Assembly: GCF_003752155.1 (NCBI RefSeq)
Contig: NZ_RJVG01000010.1
Span: 1-64,000 of the forward strand
Source: Mobilisporobacter senegalensis
Lineage (GTDB): Bacteria > Bacillota > Clostridia > Lachnospirales > Lachnospiraceae
Length of the DNA: 64,000 nt
Reading direction: 5' to 3'
Shown: positions 34,406-46,613 of the stretch, piece after piece
Layout: the number at the start of each line of letters is the position of its first letter
How positions within the stretch are numbered: position 1 is the first letter of the stretch
Translations under genes and position numbers: made by a program
The notes under the pieces: model-generated
Database searches by the model: none
Seen by the model: the letters and a program-made list of their open reading frames with translations, nothing else
What the model was told of the DNA's origin: nothing

Positions 34406-34537
34406 CTGGGTATGACGCTTTGCCCCAGGTTTATTAGCGAATAGAAAACTCTGATTAGGTTTGCTATCGTCTTAAGGATTATCATTAGAAGCATTCAAAT
34501 CCTTAACTGACACAAAAACTAATCCGAGTTTTTCTAT
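34406..34537. other. Structured region after the DUF1846 gene
   Basis: A small hairpin CTGGG/CCCAG (34406-34428) is followed by a long imperfect inverted repeat: ATAGAAAACTC..GATTAG (34441-34458) against 34517-34537, with a perfect 9-bp inner stem TTAAGGATT/AATCCTTAA (34472-34480 and 34498-34506). T-runs are weak. It may serve as a terminator for the convergent genes or as an RNA element. Confidence 0.45.
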
Positions 34538-34593
34538 CCTATTATGTCATTCCCTTCTATGTACATATTTATGCAAATTAGGTTTCGTTGTAA

Positions 34594-35130
34594 TTAATGT
34601 CCTCCTGATTCCTGATATACATATTCTAATTCATTTACCACTTCACCTTTAAATTCCAGCTGTTTCTTATTCCCACTGGGAACAAGTCCATATTTTTCAT
34701 AAAATCTTCTGGCTCTTTTATTTTCTTCTATCACCCATAGATGAATTTTCGAACAACCTTTTTCTTTCAATTGATTTATCATGAACTCCACTAATAATTT
34801 TCCATATTCTTTGCCCCAATACTCCTCCAATAGATAGATTGAGGTAATTTCCCCATAATCCTGGCTGTTATAATCCCTGGAATAGCCGTATCCACAAGCT
34901 CCAAAATCCTTTCCATTATCACTTATGATAGCAATATCAAATTTCTTCGTCTTATGGTTATGATTAAAGGTATCAATCCAGAAACCAGTATGTATACTTT
35001 CTAATAACTTTTCACTAAATATACCTCTAAATGCTTGTTTCCAGCTCATTGCATATATAAAGCTGGCTGATTTTGAGTCCTGGCCATTTCTCCCTACTCT
35101 TATTTCTATATTTTTCATTTTATTTATCAT
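34594..35130 (-). CDS. GNAT family N-acetyltransferase
   Basis: It is 178 residues. GNAT acetyl-CoA motif: IYLLEEYWGKEYGKLLVEFMINQLKEKGCSKIHLWVIEENKRARRFYEKYGL. It acetylates an unknown amine substrate. The start overlaps the end of the small upstream membrane-peptide gene (ATGATAAATAA), implying coupling. Confidence 0.9.
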   Translation of the reverse strand: MINKMKNIEIRVGRNGQDSKSASFIYAMSWKQAFRGIFSEKLLESIHTGFWIDTFNHNHKTKKFDIAIISDNGKDFGACGYGYSRDYNSQDYGEITSIYLLEEYWGKEYGKLLVEFMINQLKEKGCSKIHLWVIEENKRARRFYEKYGLVPSGNKKQLEFKGEVVNELEYVYQESGGH

Positions 35131-35296
35131 TTTTACTATTGTCCCTTAATTTGAATTCTTTTATAATATCTTCTTTTACCTCATATAATGCTTCCTTAAC
35201 ACCGATTTTAACGGCACCGGCAGTTATAAGAAAGTAAATAACCCCTCCTATGATAAATGGTAGTAACCTGGCAAAACCCTGTGCAAAATCATCCAT
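35120..35296 (-). CDS. 58-residue membrane peptide
   Basis: The ATG at 35296 is preceded by AAAAGGAGAATTAAA, an excellent ribosome site. It begins MDDFAQGFARLLPFIIGGVI, has one membrane helix (LLPFIIGGVIYFLITAGAV) and a charged helical tail (KEALYEVKEDIIKEFKLRD). Its stop overlaps the acetyltransferase start by 11 bp. No family recognised. Confidence 0.7.
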   Translation of the reverse strand: MDDFAQGFARLLPFIIGGVIYFLITAGAVKIGVKEALYEVKEDIIKEFKLRDNSKNDK

Positions 35297-35435
35297 TTTA
35301 ATTCTCCTTTTTATCCTTTGTTTTTTATTGTATTATAGTTCTAATTTGTTTACAATATTATACAACACATCAAATGTGAATACAATCCTCCAATAATACA
35401 GCTAGGATTTTGCCCTATTTATTATTCCTCACGAC

Positions 35436-35500
35436 AAAAAAACCTTGCAGGTCCAATATTGATCCAGATTCATATCTTCAATATCAGACCCGTCAAGGTT
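35436..35500 (-). terminator. Long terminator of ywmB
   Basis: Nested stems AACCTTG/CAAGGTT, GGTC/GACC and ATATTGA/TCAATAT lie in 60 bases (35441-35500), followed on the minus strand by T7. It is far longer than an ordinary terminator stem. Confidence 0.82.
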
Positions 35501-35529
35501 ATCAAATCTTCTGGCAATCCTCAAGAACA

Positions 35530-36300
35530 TTAATAATCTTCATTCAGAATAGGAGAGGCAAGATAGATATTGGTCTTGTCTGCTTGCTCATTATAGGTGA
35601 TAACAACATTAATGTTAACTTTATTACCATTGGTTTCTATATATTCTTTAATTAAACCGGTATATCCGTATACAATGAATAAATCATCTTCTCGGCTTTC
35701 ACTAATCACTTTCGCCTCAAGATTTTGGAATAACTCATTTGTTATCTGAATTTTTTCATCTAATGTCAATCTTCCATTATATACACCATTAAATCTGACG
35801 ATGCTCTGGTAATCCAAAACATTAAGCTCTTTCATGGCGTCTTCTATAATTTCTTTATATTCAATAATACTATTGCTATTTTCATAGATTCCTAAATTAA
35901 CTAAAATATAATGTTTAATTTCCCTGGTTCCATGCTCCGTCTCTTTTTCAATACTGATTAATTCAATACAGACTTCACCATTTCTTGACTTCTTCTCGGC
36001 CTTATATTCTAAAGATTTTGAGCCTTTCTTTTGCTCTATTTCATAATCCGTATTAATTCCTATGCTTGAAGCAAGGTATCTTATCAGCTTTTCTTTATCT
36101 TCATGATTTAGATATCTGCTTCCGTAATCTGCGGCTACCTCAACTTTACTTTCCACAACATTGGAATTTGTGTTCGCAAACGCCTCTATTATTCTGCCAT
36201 CATCCTGTATTAAAAAATGGACAGCAACCTGAGCCAGAAAGGCGACCCAAAGAACTGCTATTATATATAAAGTCATTTTAAATTTATGATTTCTTTTCAT
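35530..36300 (-). CDS. ywmB: YwmB family protein
   Basis: It is 256 residues: signal anchor (LYIIAVLWVAFLAQVAVHFLI) and an extracytoplasmic domain with GRLTLDEKIQITNELFQNLEAKVISESREDDLFIVYGYTGLIKEYI, the YwmB (TATA-box-like fold) pattern. In Firmicutes it is often near murA and spoIID; function unknown. A perfect DnaA box (TTATCCACA) lies 98 bp upstream. Confidence 0.8.
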   Translation of the reverse strand: MKRNHKFKMTLYIIAVLWVAFLAQVAVHFLIQDDGRIIEAFANTNSNVVESKVEVAADYGSRYLNHEDKEKLIRYLASSIGINTDYEIEQKKGSKSLEYKAEKKSRNGEVCIELISIEKETEHGTREIKHYILVNLGIYENSNSIIEYKEIIEDAMKELNVLDYQSIVRFNGVYNGRLTLDEKIQITNELFQNLEAKVISESREDDLFIVYGYTGLIKEYIETNGNKVNINVVITYNEQADKTNIYLASPILNEDY

Positions 36301-36470
36301 ATGAGTTCTCCTCCTAAGATAATTCCAAATACAACAATTGCTATTTTTTATATCTTTTTTAGGATTGTTCCCAAAAATATTTTAGATATTCATAAATTTA
36401 TCCACAATTTTTATATTATGACAATATTTCATCCACAACCGGGAGCATTACTCTATACATAAATAATATA

Positions 36471-36511
36471 AAAAACCTGCATATATGACATCCATCATAT
36501 ATGCAGGTTTT
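36471..36511 (-). terminator. Terminator of the V-ATPase operon
   Basis: AACCTGCATATATG (36474-36487) pairs with CATATATGCAGGTT (36496-36509) around an 8-base loop; T6 follows on the minus strand. It lies 38 bp past the last V-ATPase gene. Confidence 0.9.
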
Positions 36512-36548
36512 CAATCTAGATTGTATTGCAGTTCAATCCACATCTGAA

Positions 36549-37226
36549 TTAAACTTCACTTGATGAATTTACCCGTTCACTATAATGATGCGCCTGTTCC
36601 AGCATCATATCTTTTACTTTCATGAGGCGAATCTGGGTACTACGTTCATTTTCATCCAGCTTCATAACAATATATTTTATATTTTCTCTCATTTCCGGAA
36701 TCATAACGTGCTCAAGAGCATTTACGCGACGTCTGGTTTTCTCAATCTCTGCAGCCATCAGTTGACAGGATTTCTCGCACTCTGCTAATCTGAGCATATC
36801 TGGGAGAAGATCTGCTAATGATTTTACTGCTCCGTCTAAATCACTTGAAGTAAAAGCATACCCATAAGAGTATATATCATTGGCATCCGGAGTTCTCGTC
36901 TTATAATTAAAAATTGGAATATCAACACTCATAACATTTCGTTTATCCATCTCAAGATAAACTTCCTGTTTTGGTGCCATTAATGCAACATTTAAGATTT
37001 CATCCTGCATACTGGCTCTTGCTAATACAAAATTCTTATTTGCTGCCTGAATTCCTGCTTCAACTTTTTCACGAAGGGCCTTATTCTCACGGACTAATTC
37101 AAGAAATTGACGCATCAATTCATCACGTTTATCCTTAAGTAATTTATGCCCACGTATAGCAGTTACCAACTTTTTCTTAAGCCTGGTAAGCTCCATACGG
37201 GTGGGATTTACATGAGTCTTAGCCAA
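36549..37226 (-). CDS. ntpD: V-type ATP synthase subunit D
   Basis: It is 225 residues, nearly all helical: VNPTRMELTRLKKKLVTAIRGHKLLKDKRDELMRQF at the N-terminus and the C-terminal TRRRVNALEHVMIPEMRENIKYIVMKLDENER. This is the central stalk rotor subunit. It is the last gene of the operon (E. hirae-style naming used). The gap to ntpB is 124 bp and holds no gene. Confidence 0.95.
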   Translation of the reverse strand: MAKTHVNPTRMELTRLKKKLVTAIRGHKLLKDKRDELMRQFLELVRENKALREKVEAGIQAANKNFVLARASMQDEILNVALMAPKQEVYLEMDKRNVMSVDIPIFNYKTRTPDANDIYSYGYAFTSSDLDGAVKSLADLLPDMLRLAECEKSCQLMAAEIEKTRRRVNALEHVMIPEMRENIKYIVMKLDENERSTQIRLMKVKDMMLEQAHHYSERVNSSSEV

Positions 37227-37350
37227 GGATAGTCCCCCTTTCTATTATCTAAGTATTTAGGTAATAACAAAACTCTTTTTGGTGTCTATTGATGTTCCCG
37301 TGTTCTTAGACTGCCGTTAGGAGTTTCGCAATCCCTTAATCTATAGCTGC

Positions 37351-38721
37351 TTACTTACCATAGTATTGATCTAAGAACTCATCTTTGATTCTCTTAAGTT
37401 CCGCTCTTGGCAAGATAGAAAGAAGCTCCCATCCTAAATCCAGTGTCTCTTCAATGTCACGATTTGCATTGTATCCTTGTGATACATAATGCTGTTCAAA
37501 AGAGTCTGCAAATTTTGCATATAATTTATCAATATCAGTAAGAGCTGCCTCTCCTAATACTACCATTAATTCTTTTGCCTCTTTACCTCTGGCATAGGCT
37601 GCAAAAAGCTGATTCATTGTATTGGCATGATCTGCACGAGTTTTTCCTTCTCCAATACCTTTGTCTTTCAGACGGGAAAGAGACGGTAATACATCAATTG
37701 GAGGGGTTACATTCTGACGATACAATTCACGGCTTAGGATAATCTGACCTTCCGTAATATAACCAGTTAAATCAGGAATTGGATGTGTTTTATCATCCTC
37801 AGGCATGGTTAGGATCGGTATCATTGTAATACTGCCCGCTTTTCCTTTTTTACGTCCTGCTCTCTCATATAAAGAAGCCAAGTCAGTATACATATACCCA
37901 GGATATCCACGACGTCCTGGAACTTCTTTACGTGCAGCTGATACTTCACGAAGGGAATCTGCATAGTTCGTGATATCTGTCAAGATAACAAGTACATGCA
38001 TATCTTTCTCAAATGCAAGATATTCTGCAGCAGTAAGCGCCATACGAGGTGTGGCAATACGTTCTACTGCCGGATCATTCGCCAGGTTAATAAACATAAC
38101 GGTACGATCGATGGCGCCTGTTTCTTTAAAACTTTCTGTAAAGAAATTGGCTTCTTCAAAGGTGATACCCATTGCGGCAAATACAACTGCAAACGGTTCA
38201 TCGGTTCCACGTACTTTTGCCTGTCTGGCAATTTGGGCTGCTAACTGGGCATGTGGAAGTCCACTGGCTGAAAAGATAGGTAACTTTTGACCACGAACTA
38301 ATGTATTTAGTCCGTCAATTGCTGATACCCCTGTTTGAATAAATTCTTGAGGATAATTTCTTGCTGCCGGATTCATAGGCAGGCCATTGATATCCATACG
38401 GCTTTCCGGAAGAATTTCCGGTCCCTTATCAATTGGTCGTCCAAGTCCATCAAATACGCGGCTTAGCATGTCATCCGAAACACCCAGTTCCATACTACGT
38501 CCCAGGAAACGGACTTTACTATTGGATAAATTAATACCGGTTGAACTTTCAAATAATTGAACAAGGGCATTTCCACCATCAATTTCTAATACTTTGCAAC
38601 GACGTTTCTCGCCATTTACTAATTCAATCTCTCCCAGTTCATTATAAGCAATTCCCTCTACACCTTGTACTAACATAAGAGGACCGGCTACCTCTTGAAT
38701 GGTTCTATATTCTTTTGGCAT
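37351..38721 (-). CDS. ntpB: V-type ATP synthase subunit B
   Basis: It is 456 residues. [23 protein letters not shown] replaces a full P-loop as expected for the non-catalytic subunit; [59 protein letters not shown] is the usual signature. Its start shares a base with the ntpA stop (38721). Confidence 0.97.
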   Translation of the reverse strand: MPKEYRTIQEVAGPLMLVQGVEGIAYNELGEIELVNGEKRRCKVLEIDGGNALVQLFESSTGINLSNSKVRFLGRSMELGVSDDMLSRVFDGLGRPIDKGPEILPESRMDINGLPMNPAARNYPQEFIQTGVSAIDGLNTLVRGQKLPIFSASGLPHAQLAAQIARQAKVRGTDEPFAVVFAAMGITFEEANFFTESFKETGAIDRTVMFINLANDPAVERIATPRMALTAAEYLAFEKDMHVLVILTDITNYADSLREVSAARKEVPGRRGYPGYMYTDLASLYERAGRKKGKAGSITMIPILTMPEDDKTHPIPDLTGYITEGQIILSRELYRQNVTPPIDVLPSLSRLKDKGIGEGKTRADHANTMNQLFAAYARGKEAKELMVVLGEAALTDIDKLYAKFADSFEQHYVSQGYNANRDIEETLDLGWELLSILPRAELKRIKDEFLDQYYGK

Positions 38722-40490
38722 TAAGAGTCCTCCTTTTGTGACAATGCTTCAATTTCACGATGCAAACTATCAATGATATCCTGAAATTCTTTTTGTGTTT
38801 TATCATTCTGTACATATTTAAAACGACCAATTCTTTCACGAACCGGTAATTTTACAAGTTCATCTACTGTTACTCCCTTAGGTAATGCTTTGGATGAAAT
38901 ATCATAGAAATTTAATACTAATTCCATCATTTTATGTTGTTTTTCCAAATCAGTATACGTATCCACTTCATGGAAGGCATCTTGATGCAAAAAGTCTTCA
39001 CGAATTGATCTTGCTGCTTCTAATTTCAATCGGTCACTTGAAGATAAAGCGTCCATACCAACTAATTTAACAATCTCATCCAACTCTGATTCATCATGTA
39101 ATAAATGCATGATCCTTAAACGTAAATCCATCCAATTATCTTTTACATTATTATTGAACCAATTACTCATATTATCTACATATAAAGAATAACTAGTTAA
39201 CCAGTTGATTGCAGGAAAATGTCTTCTATAAGCAAGATTGGAATCAAGCCCCCAGAATACTTTAACAATACGAAGAGTTGCCTGTGATACTGGTTCAGAG
39301 ATATCACCACCAGGAGGTGATACCGCACCAATTACAGATAAAGCACCTTCTCTCCCATCTGCACCAAGGGATATTACTCTTCCAGCCCGTTCATAAAACT
39401 GTGCCAAACGGCTTCCCAGATATGCGGGATATCCTTCTTCACCTGGCATTTCTTCCAAACGTCCAGACATTTCTCTAAGTGCCTCTGCCCAACGTGATGT
39501 GGAGTCTGCCATTAATGCGACAGAATAACCCATATCACGGAAGTATTCTGCTATTGTAATTCCCACATAGATAGAAGCTTCACGTGCTGCAACGGGCATA
39601 TCTGATGTATTGGCAATTAAGACAGTTCGCTCCATCAGTGAATGTCCGGTCTTAGGATCCTTCAATTCTGGAAATTCATTTAATACATCCGTCATCTCAT
39701 TGCCACGTTCACCGCAACCTATATAAACCACAATATCAGATTCCGCCCATTTTGCCAGCTGATGCTGAACTACGGTTTTACCACTTCCAAAAGGACCTGG
39801 AACTGCAGCTACACCACCTTTTGCAATAGGGAAAAGTGTATCAATAACACGTTGCCCTGTAATTAACGGCATATCTGGTGATAATTTTTCTTTATATGGT
39901 CGTCCAACACGAACTGGCCATTTCTGCATCATTGTAATATTTTTTGTAGTACCATCCTGTCCCGTGACTACACCAATCGTTTCCTCAATAGTAAAATCGC
40001 CTTCGTTGATGGATGTGATTGTACCTTTAATACCATATGGTATCATAATCTTATGTCTAACAATTTCAGTTTCTAATACCTCTCCGATGATATCTCCGCT
40101 CTCAACAATATCCCCGTCTTTTACATTGGGTACAAAGTGCCATTTCGTATCACGCTTTAAGGATGGAATTTCAACACCACGAGTTAAATTGCTGCCGGTG
40201 GCATTCATTATCTCTTCAAGTGGACGCTGGATTCCGTCAAAGATACTTCCAATCAGACCAGGTCCAAGTTCCACACTAAGTGGAGCGCCGGTAGATTCCA
40301 CGGGTTCTCCGGGTCCAAGTCCCGAAGTCTCTTCGTATACCTGAACAGAAGCTTTATCACCATGAATTTCAATTATTTCGCCAATTAAGCGCTGATCACT
40401 AACGCGAACAACATCAAACATGTTGGCATCACGCATTCCTTCAGCTATAACTAACGGCCCGGCAACTTTTTTAATAGTCCCTTTACTCAT
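38721..40490 (-). CDS. ntpA: V-type ATP synthase subunit A (catalytic)
   Basis: It is 589 residues from ATG 40490 (AAAAAGGA upstream); a longer frame to 40571 has no ribosome site. P-loop [11 protein letters not shown], the non-homologous region typical of V-type A chains, and [20 protein letters not shown] are present. It hydrolyses or makes ATP in the V1 head. Confidence 0.97.
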   Translation of the reverse strand: MSKGTIKKVAGPLVIAEGMRDANMFDVVRVSDQRLIGEIIEIHGDKASVQVYEETSGLGPGEPVESTGAPLSVELGPGLIGSIFDGIQRPLEEIMNATGSNLTRGVEIPSLKRDTKWHFVPNVKDGDIVESGDIIGEVLETEIVRHKIMIPYGIKGTITSINEGDFTIEETIGVVTGQDGTTKNITMMQKWPVRVGRPYKEKLSPDMPLITGQRVIDTLFPIAKGGVAAVPGPFGSGKTVVQHQLAKWAESDIVVYIGCGERGNEMTDVLNEFPELKDPKTGHSLMERTVLIANTSDMPVAAREASIYVGITIAEYFRDMGYSVALMADSTSRWAEALREMSGRLEEMPGEEGYPAYLGSRLAQFYERAGRVISLGADGREGALSVIGAVSPPGGDISEPVSQATLRIVKVFWGLDSNLAYRRHFPAINWLTSYSLYVDNMSNWFNNNVKDNWMDLRLRIMHLLHDESELDEIVKLVGMDALSSSDRLKLEAARSIREDFLHQDAFHEVDTYTDLEKQHKMMELVLNFYDISSKALPKGVTVDELVKLPVRERIGRFKYVQNDKTQKEFQDIIDSLHREIEALSQKEDS

Positions 40491-40509
40491 TCCTTTTTCA
40501 CCTGCTTCT

Positions 40510-40833
40510 TTAGTTTTCGCTATTAAATATAATATCGGAGCCAACTGCCTGCTCCACTGACTTCTTAACATTTAAAATTCCCATACCAGTATTGCCTGTT
40601 ACCCCTGGAATTGGAATAATAGCTGGTAGGCTTTCCGTACGATAAGTATCTATCTGAGCTTCTAACTCCGCCTGTAAGCTTTCTGTGATATATATTACTG
40701 CATATTGACCTCCGGCCAGCCTTTTTAACATTTTACCTGCTTCTCCCGGATCATCTACAGGATAAGTATCAAGGCCTAGCGCAGCAAATCCATAGATACT
40801 ATCTCGATCTCCAATTACTGCTATCTTATACAT
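40510..40833 (-). CDS. ntpG: V-type ATP synthase subunit F (NtpG)
   Basis: It is 107 residues: [33 protein letters not shown] and [32 protein letters not shown] are the F-subunit pattern. It sits on the central stalk with D. It overlaps the ntpC stop by 8 bp. Confidence 0.94.
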   Translation of the reverse strand: MYKIAVIGDRDSIYGFAALGLDTYPVDDPGEAGKMLKRLAGGQYAVIYITESLQAELEAQIDTYRTESLPAIIPIPGVTGNTGMGILNVKKSVEQAVGSDIIFNSEN

Positions 40834-41794
40834 ATGTCTCCCTCAGCCTTTCTCGTATCAAATTCTCTGAAAGATCATTTAGCTTCCCTGACAATAAGAT
40901 TCTTACTGATTTCATTTCAGATTCCCTGCCAAGTATAAATGCTGCAAGAGGTGATATGGTAAATGGATTATATCTTTGAGGCTTAATGAGCTCCATAATC
41001 CGGTTATCACACCAACGCTCAAATGCAGAAAGAGATTCCTTTAAAGCTGCTACTGCATCTGAATATATTGTAGATGACAGATATTCGTGAATTGCCGATT
41101 CCGAATCAAGGGCGGCTTCTGTCAGCCTTTGAATGTCTAAAGTATCACATTCTGCAAGAGCCCTTTGAAAGAAATCTATCCCTTTTCTTGTCTTATTCCC
41201 TCGGATCGCTATGTTTATATTGGATGCAACCACTTTAAGTTCTGCAAATCCTGCTAATACTTCATTATCAGATGCCTTCCCTCTTTTATATATCGCTTTA
41301 AGAGCCGCTTTATCTATAATAACATCACAAAGTTGTCCATCTCCTGTATGAAACAGAACTTGGTATGCATCCCTGGCAGCTTCTCTCATATGATCTGGCA
41401 GAGCCTCAAAATCATTCTCTTTTACACAAGTATATAGATCTTCAACTTTCACGGTACCATGGGATAAATAAATATTGGGGATTTCAGTGCCTACATATGC
41501 TTGTTTAATTGCTGCTTTTAAATTATGATAATCGTTGGCATATAAGAAAACATCAAATACAGAAATATCATCAACGAGCTCTTCCATAAGCTCCCAAGTT
41601 TTCTCATGTTCAAATCCTAGAATTTCTTCTGCTGTTTTCGTATCCTGGTTTCCCCATCCCTTTTCCTGTAAAAGACGAATACACTCATCATAACTTTTAC
41701 TGGCAATGAGCTGTTCCAAAATCTGATTATTTAGTAACGTCAGCTCTTTTGAACGGATACGCGCAACGGCATAAGTATATTGATTTTTAGCCAT
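40826..41794 (-). CDS. ntpC: V-type ATP synthase subunit C
   Basis: It is 322 residues from ATG 41794 (GGAAGGAGCG upstream), all-helical: YAVARIRSKELTLLNNQILEQLIASKSYDECIRLLQEKGW, with repeated helical triplets and YNPFTISPLAAFILGRESEMKSVRILLSGK at the end. It connects the rotor ring to the central stalk. Confidence 0.93.
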   Translation of the reverse strand: MAKNQYTYAVARIRSKELTLLNNQILEQLIASKSYDECIRLLQEKGWGNQDTKTAEEILGFEHEKTWELMEELVDDISVFDVFLYANDYHNLKAAIKQAYVGTEIPNIYLSHGTVKVEDLYTCVKENDFEALPDHMREAARDAYQVLFHTGDGQLCDVIIDKAALKAIYKRGKASDNEVLAGFAELKVVASNINIAIRGNKTRKGIDFFQRALAECDTLDIQRLTEAALDSESAIHEYLSSTIYSDAVAALKESLSAFERWCDNRIMELIKPQRYNPFTISPLAAFILGRESEMKSVRILLSGKLNDLSENLIRERLRETYV

Positions 41795-41817
41795 GTAATC
41801 GCTCCTTCCTTTCTGTT

Positions 41818-42414
41818 TCATTCAAAAAGCAATGCACGTACTTTATCCTGTAAGTTTTCCTTAGCAGCAAAAAATAATGCATCAAAGGAGCAGTTAACTT
41901 CAACTTCGCCATATATTAATATAAATCCACCATTAATATCACTTGTTTCTTTCGATATTTTTAAAGCGGCTCCTATTTTATCTGTTAACGTAGAATTGAT
42001 AAAATCTTCAAACTGTTCTGGTAAACGTTTAAAATCTTTTTTTGAAAACAGAATTTGACCAGCCTCAGGTAGTGCATACCTTTTAATCATTGATATAATA
42101 ATTTTAAAATATTCCTCATCCGAAAGATCTAGTAAATAATTTTTTGCATCCAGTATAATATCAGTAATAATCTGTTGTTTTGCTTCAAGAATCAACTTTT
42201 TTTCCTGTAGAGTGGCTGCAGATTGTGCTCGACTTATACTTGCTTTTACACTTAGTTCGGATTGTTTCTTTATTTCATCACATCTTTGCTTTCCTTCTGC
42301 CTCTGCATCTGCAATTATTTTTTCAGCTTCTCTTTTTGCCTCATTGATTACAGCCTCTGCATTAGCAACAGCATTTTCTTCGATGTGTTTTAAGATCTTG
42401 TCTAGTCCAGTCAT
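41818..42414 (-). CDS. ntpE: V-type ATP synthase subunit E
   Basis: It is 198 residues from ATG 42414 (AGGAGAG upstream). Long N-terminal helix (HIEENAVANAEAVINEAKREAEKIIADAEAEGKQRCDEIKKQ) and a globular C-terminus with DINGGFILIYGEVEVNCSFDAL. It forms peripheral stalks with the G/H-type subunit. Confidence 0.93.
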   Translation of the reverse strand: MTGLDKILKHIEENAVANAEAVINEAKREAEKIIADAEAEGKQRCDEIKKQSELSVKASISRAQSAATLQEKKLILEAKQQIITDIILDAKNYLLDLSDEEYFKIIISMIKRYALPEAGQILFSKKDFKRLPEQFEDFINSTLTDKIGAALKISKETSDINGGFILIYGEVEVNCSFDALFFAAKENLQDKVRALLFE

Positions 42415-42433
42415 CTTCAAACTCTCCTAACTA

Positions 42434-44921
<2,488 letters not shown>

Positions 44922-44958
44922 TGCACAAACACCTCCTTTATTTATAAAGTAATATTTT

Positions 44959-45267
44959 TTAAATTATCTCTGAAAGCACTAATTGTATTGCCTCTTTTTC
45001 CTTTCCTTTTGATAATTCTTTTAACAACATGATTTCCTTCCCGGTTCTATTGATAACCTCTTCGATCATGCTCTCTCCTTGACTTCTTGCTAATTCAAGT
45101 TCTTTACTACTTTCTGATTTTACTTCATTTGTCATGTTAGAAACAATTGTCTTTGCTTCATCTAATGCGTCATTAATAATTTCCTCACGCTTTACATAAG
45201 CATCTTTCTCTAATTTCTCTGCTTTTAGTTCAGCTTCTCTTATAGATTGAATTGCTTCTTTTGCCAT
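44959..45267 (-). CDS. ntpF: V-type ATP synthase subunit G/H
   Basis: It is 102 residues from ATG 45267 (GGAGGTG upstream), a single charged coiled coil: MAKEAIQSIREAELKAEKLEKDAYVKREEIINDALDEAKTIVSNM. It pairs with subunit E in the peripheral stalk. First gene of the operon. Confidence 0.88.
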   Translation of the reverse strand: MAKEAIQSIREAELKAEKLEKDAYVKREEIINDALDEAKTIVSNMTNEVKSESSKELELARSQGESMIEEVINRTGKEIMLLKELSKGKEKEAIQLVLSEII

Positions 45268-45316
45268 CTCATCACCTCCAATATACATTATATTGGCTAT
45301 TTTTGGTTGCTTTATA

Positions 45317-45345
45317 ATTATATAACATATATACTGAATATTCAA
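45317..45345 (-). promoter_or_regulatory. Promoter of the V-ATPase operon
   Basis: On the minus strand, TTGAAT (45340-45345), 17 bp, TATAAT (45317-45322). The leader to the first ATG is about 45 bases. Confidence 0.7.
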
Positions 45346-45558
45346 CATTTGTTGTGTTAATATTCATAATATTTTGTTATATTTAATTATCAGCAATAAA
45401 TAATACTAAATTCATTTATATCAAACATTAAATTCAAAATTGTCTTTTATTCCAATTAAATTATGGTATAATACTCGCGAAGGGAATTTTGCTTTCTTGC
45501 AAGGTCAAAATCGTCCCTATAATAATTCTGACATTTACGATATTTTGGAGGTAGCCCA

Positions 45559-46041
45559 TTGAAGGATAAAATTAATCTATATCGAAGACGCTTCATTCCA
45601 AACGAAACAATTCATCTTAAGGATGATAAAATATTATTTTTAGATGAAGATTTAATTATAACCAAATGGAATACCCTAAAACCCAGAAAAGATATTGCAA
45701 GGGGCATTTCCGCTTATTTTCTGAAAAAAGGAATCAAGGTCAGTAAAATCTATGATGAAGAAGGCAATCTGGTATATTGGTATTGCGACATCATTGATAC
45801 TATCATTGATTTAAAAAATCATTCCATCATATTTAATGATTTACTTGCAGACGTAGTAATTTATGAGAATGGTTTCGTTAAAGTATTGGACATAGGAGAA
45901 ATAGCAGATGCTGTTGAACAGAATTTAATTGATGGACCAACAGCCCTAAAGGCTCTCTATACACTTGATACTTTGTTAGATATTATCTATACCGATAGAT
46001 TTTATACTCTCCAAAAATACATAAATGATTATGAATCTTAA
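45559..46041 (+). CDS. DUF402 family protein
   Basis: It is 160 residues starting at TTG (GGAGGTAG upstream). KDDKILFLDEDLIITKWNTLKPRKDIARGISAYFLKKGIKVSKIYDEEGNLVYWYCDIIDTIID and the DLLADVVIYENG stretch fit DUF402. Some members are nucleoside di- or triphosphatases or FomD-like phosphatases; the substrate is not known here. Confidence 0.88.
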   Translation: MKDKINLYRRRFIPNETIHLKDDKILFLDEDLIITKWNTLKPRKDIARGISAYFLKKGIKVSKIYDEEGNLVYWYCDIIDTIIDLKNHSIIFNDLLADVVIYENGFVKVLDIGEIADAVEQNLIDGPTALKALYTLDTLLDIIYTDRFYTLQKYINDYES

Positions 46042-46065
46042 ATATTTTTATAACTTTTAAAAATA

Positions 46066-46092
46066 GGGACATTCTTTAGCAAAGAACGTCCC
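46066..46092. terminator. Terminator between convergent genes
   Basis: GGGAC-A-TTCTTT pairs with AAAGAA-C-GTCCC around AGC, 46066-46092. T-rich sequence occurs on both sides, so it can serve the DUF402 gene (plus) and the phosphatase (minus). Confidence 0.82.
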
Positions 46093-46121
46093 CCCTGTAT
46101 ATTTTACTTTAGATAAATATT

Positions 46122-46583
46122 TTATTCTTTATCCACATCTTTATTTAATTTATAGACTGCTTTCTTTAGCAATCTTGCCAATTCAATATAACATTCTTCA
46201 TATTCAACAAGTGTCTTACCATAAGGATCTGTAACATCTCCAGTTTCACCAATAAACTCCTTCAATGTAAAGGCATTTAAATCAAATCCGAAGTCTTCTA
46301 TCAATTTTTCTTTTTGCTGGTTATTCATTGTAAGTAACAATGAATCCTCTGTAATATCTTCTGATCTTAATAATATAGATGTATGATCTTTTATAGATAG
46401 GTGATGATTATCCATTACAATTACAGCTTTGGGGTTCGGCGGCTCAGGAAATAGCACGACAAGCCCTCTGGAAATGACTTCAATATCGCTATTTGTTTCC
46501 AGGCTTTTATATATCGTCTCTGCCATCACACTTCGACTGGTATTCGAAGTACAAACAAAGATAATCTTATCATATTTAATCAT
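46122..46583 (-). CDS. Low-molecular-weight protein-tyrosine phosphatase family (YwlE-like)
   Basis: It is 153 residues. P-loop VCTSNTSRSVMAE (Cys11 to Arg17, CX5R) and general-acid DVTDPYGKTLVEYEECY. YwlE-type members dephosphorylate arginine or tyrosine. It follows the Sua5/YwlC gene as in Bacillus ywlC-ywlE. CX5R here is C-T-S-N-T-S-R; Thr at the fifth position is typical for YwlE arginine phosphatases, which I note from memory. Confidence 0.88.
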   Translation of the reverse strand: MIKYDKIIFVCTSNTSRSVMAETIYKSLETNSDIEVISRGLVVLFPEPPNPKAVIVMDNHHLSIKDHTSILLRSEDITEDSLLLTMNNQQKEKLIEDFGFDLNAFTLKEFIGETGDVTDPYGKTLVEYEECYIELARLLKKAVYKLNKDVDKE

Positions 46584-46613
46584 TGTGTCTCTCCTTATAT
46601 AGTCCTACATGGA

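Noticed and set aside
36390-36440. Replication origin
   Set aside because: Only one perfect DnaA box, and no dnaA or dnaN gene or AT-rich unwinding cluster beside it.
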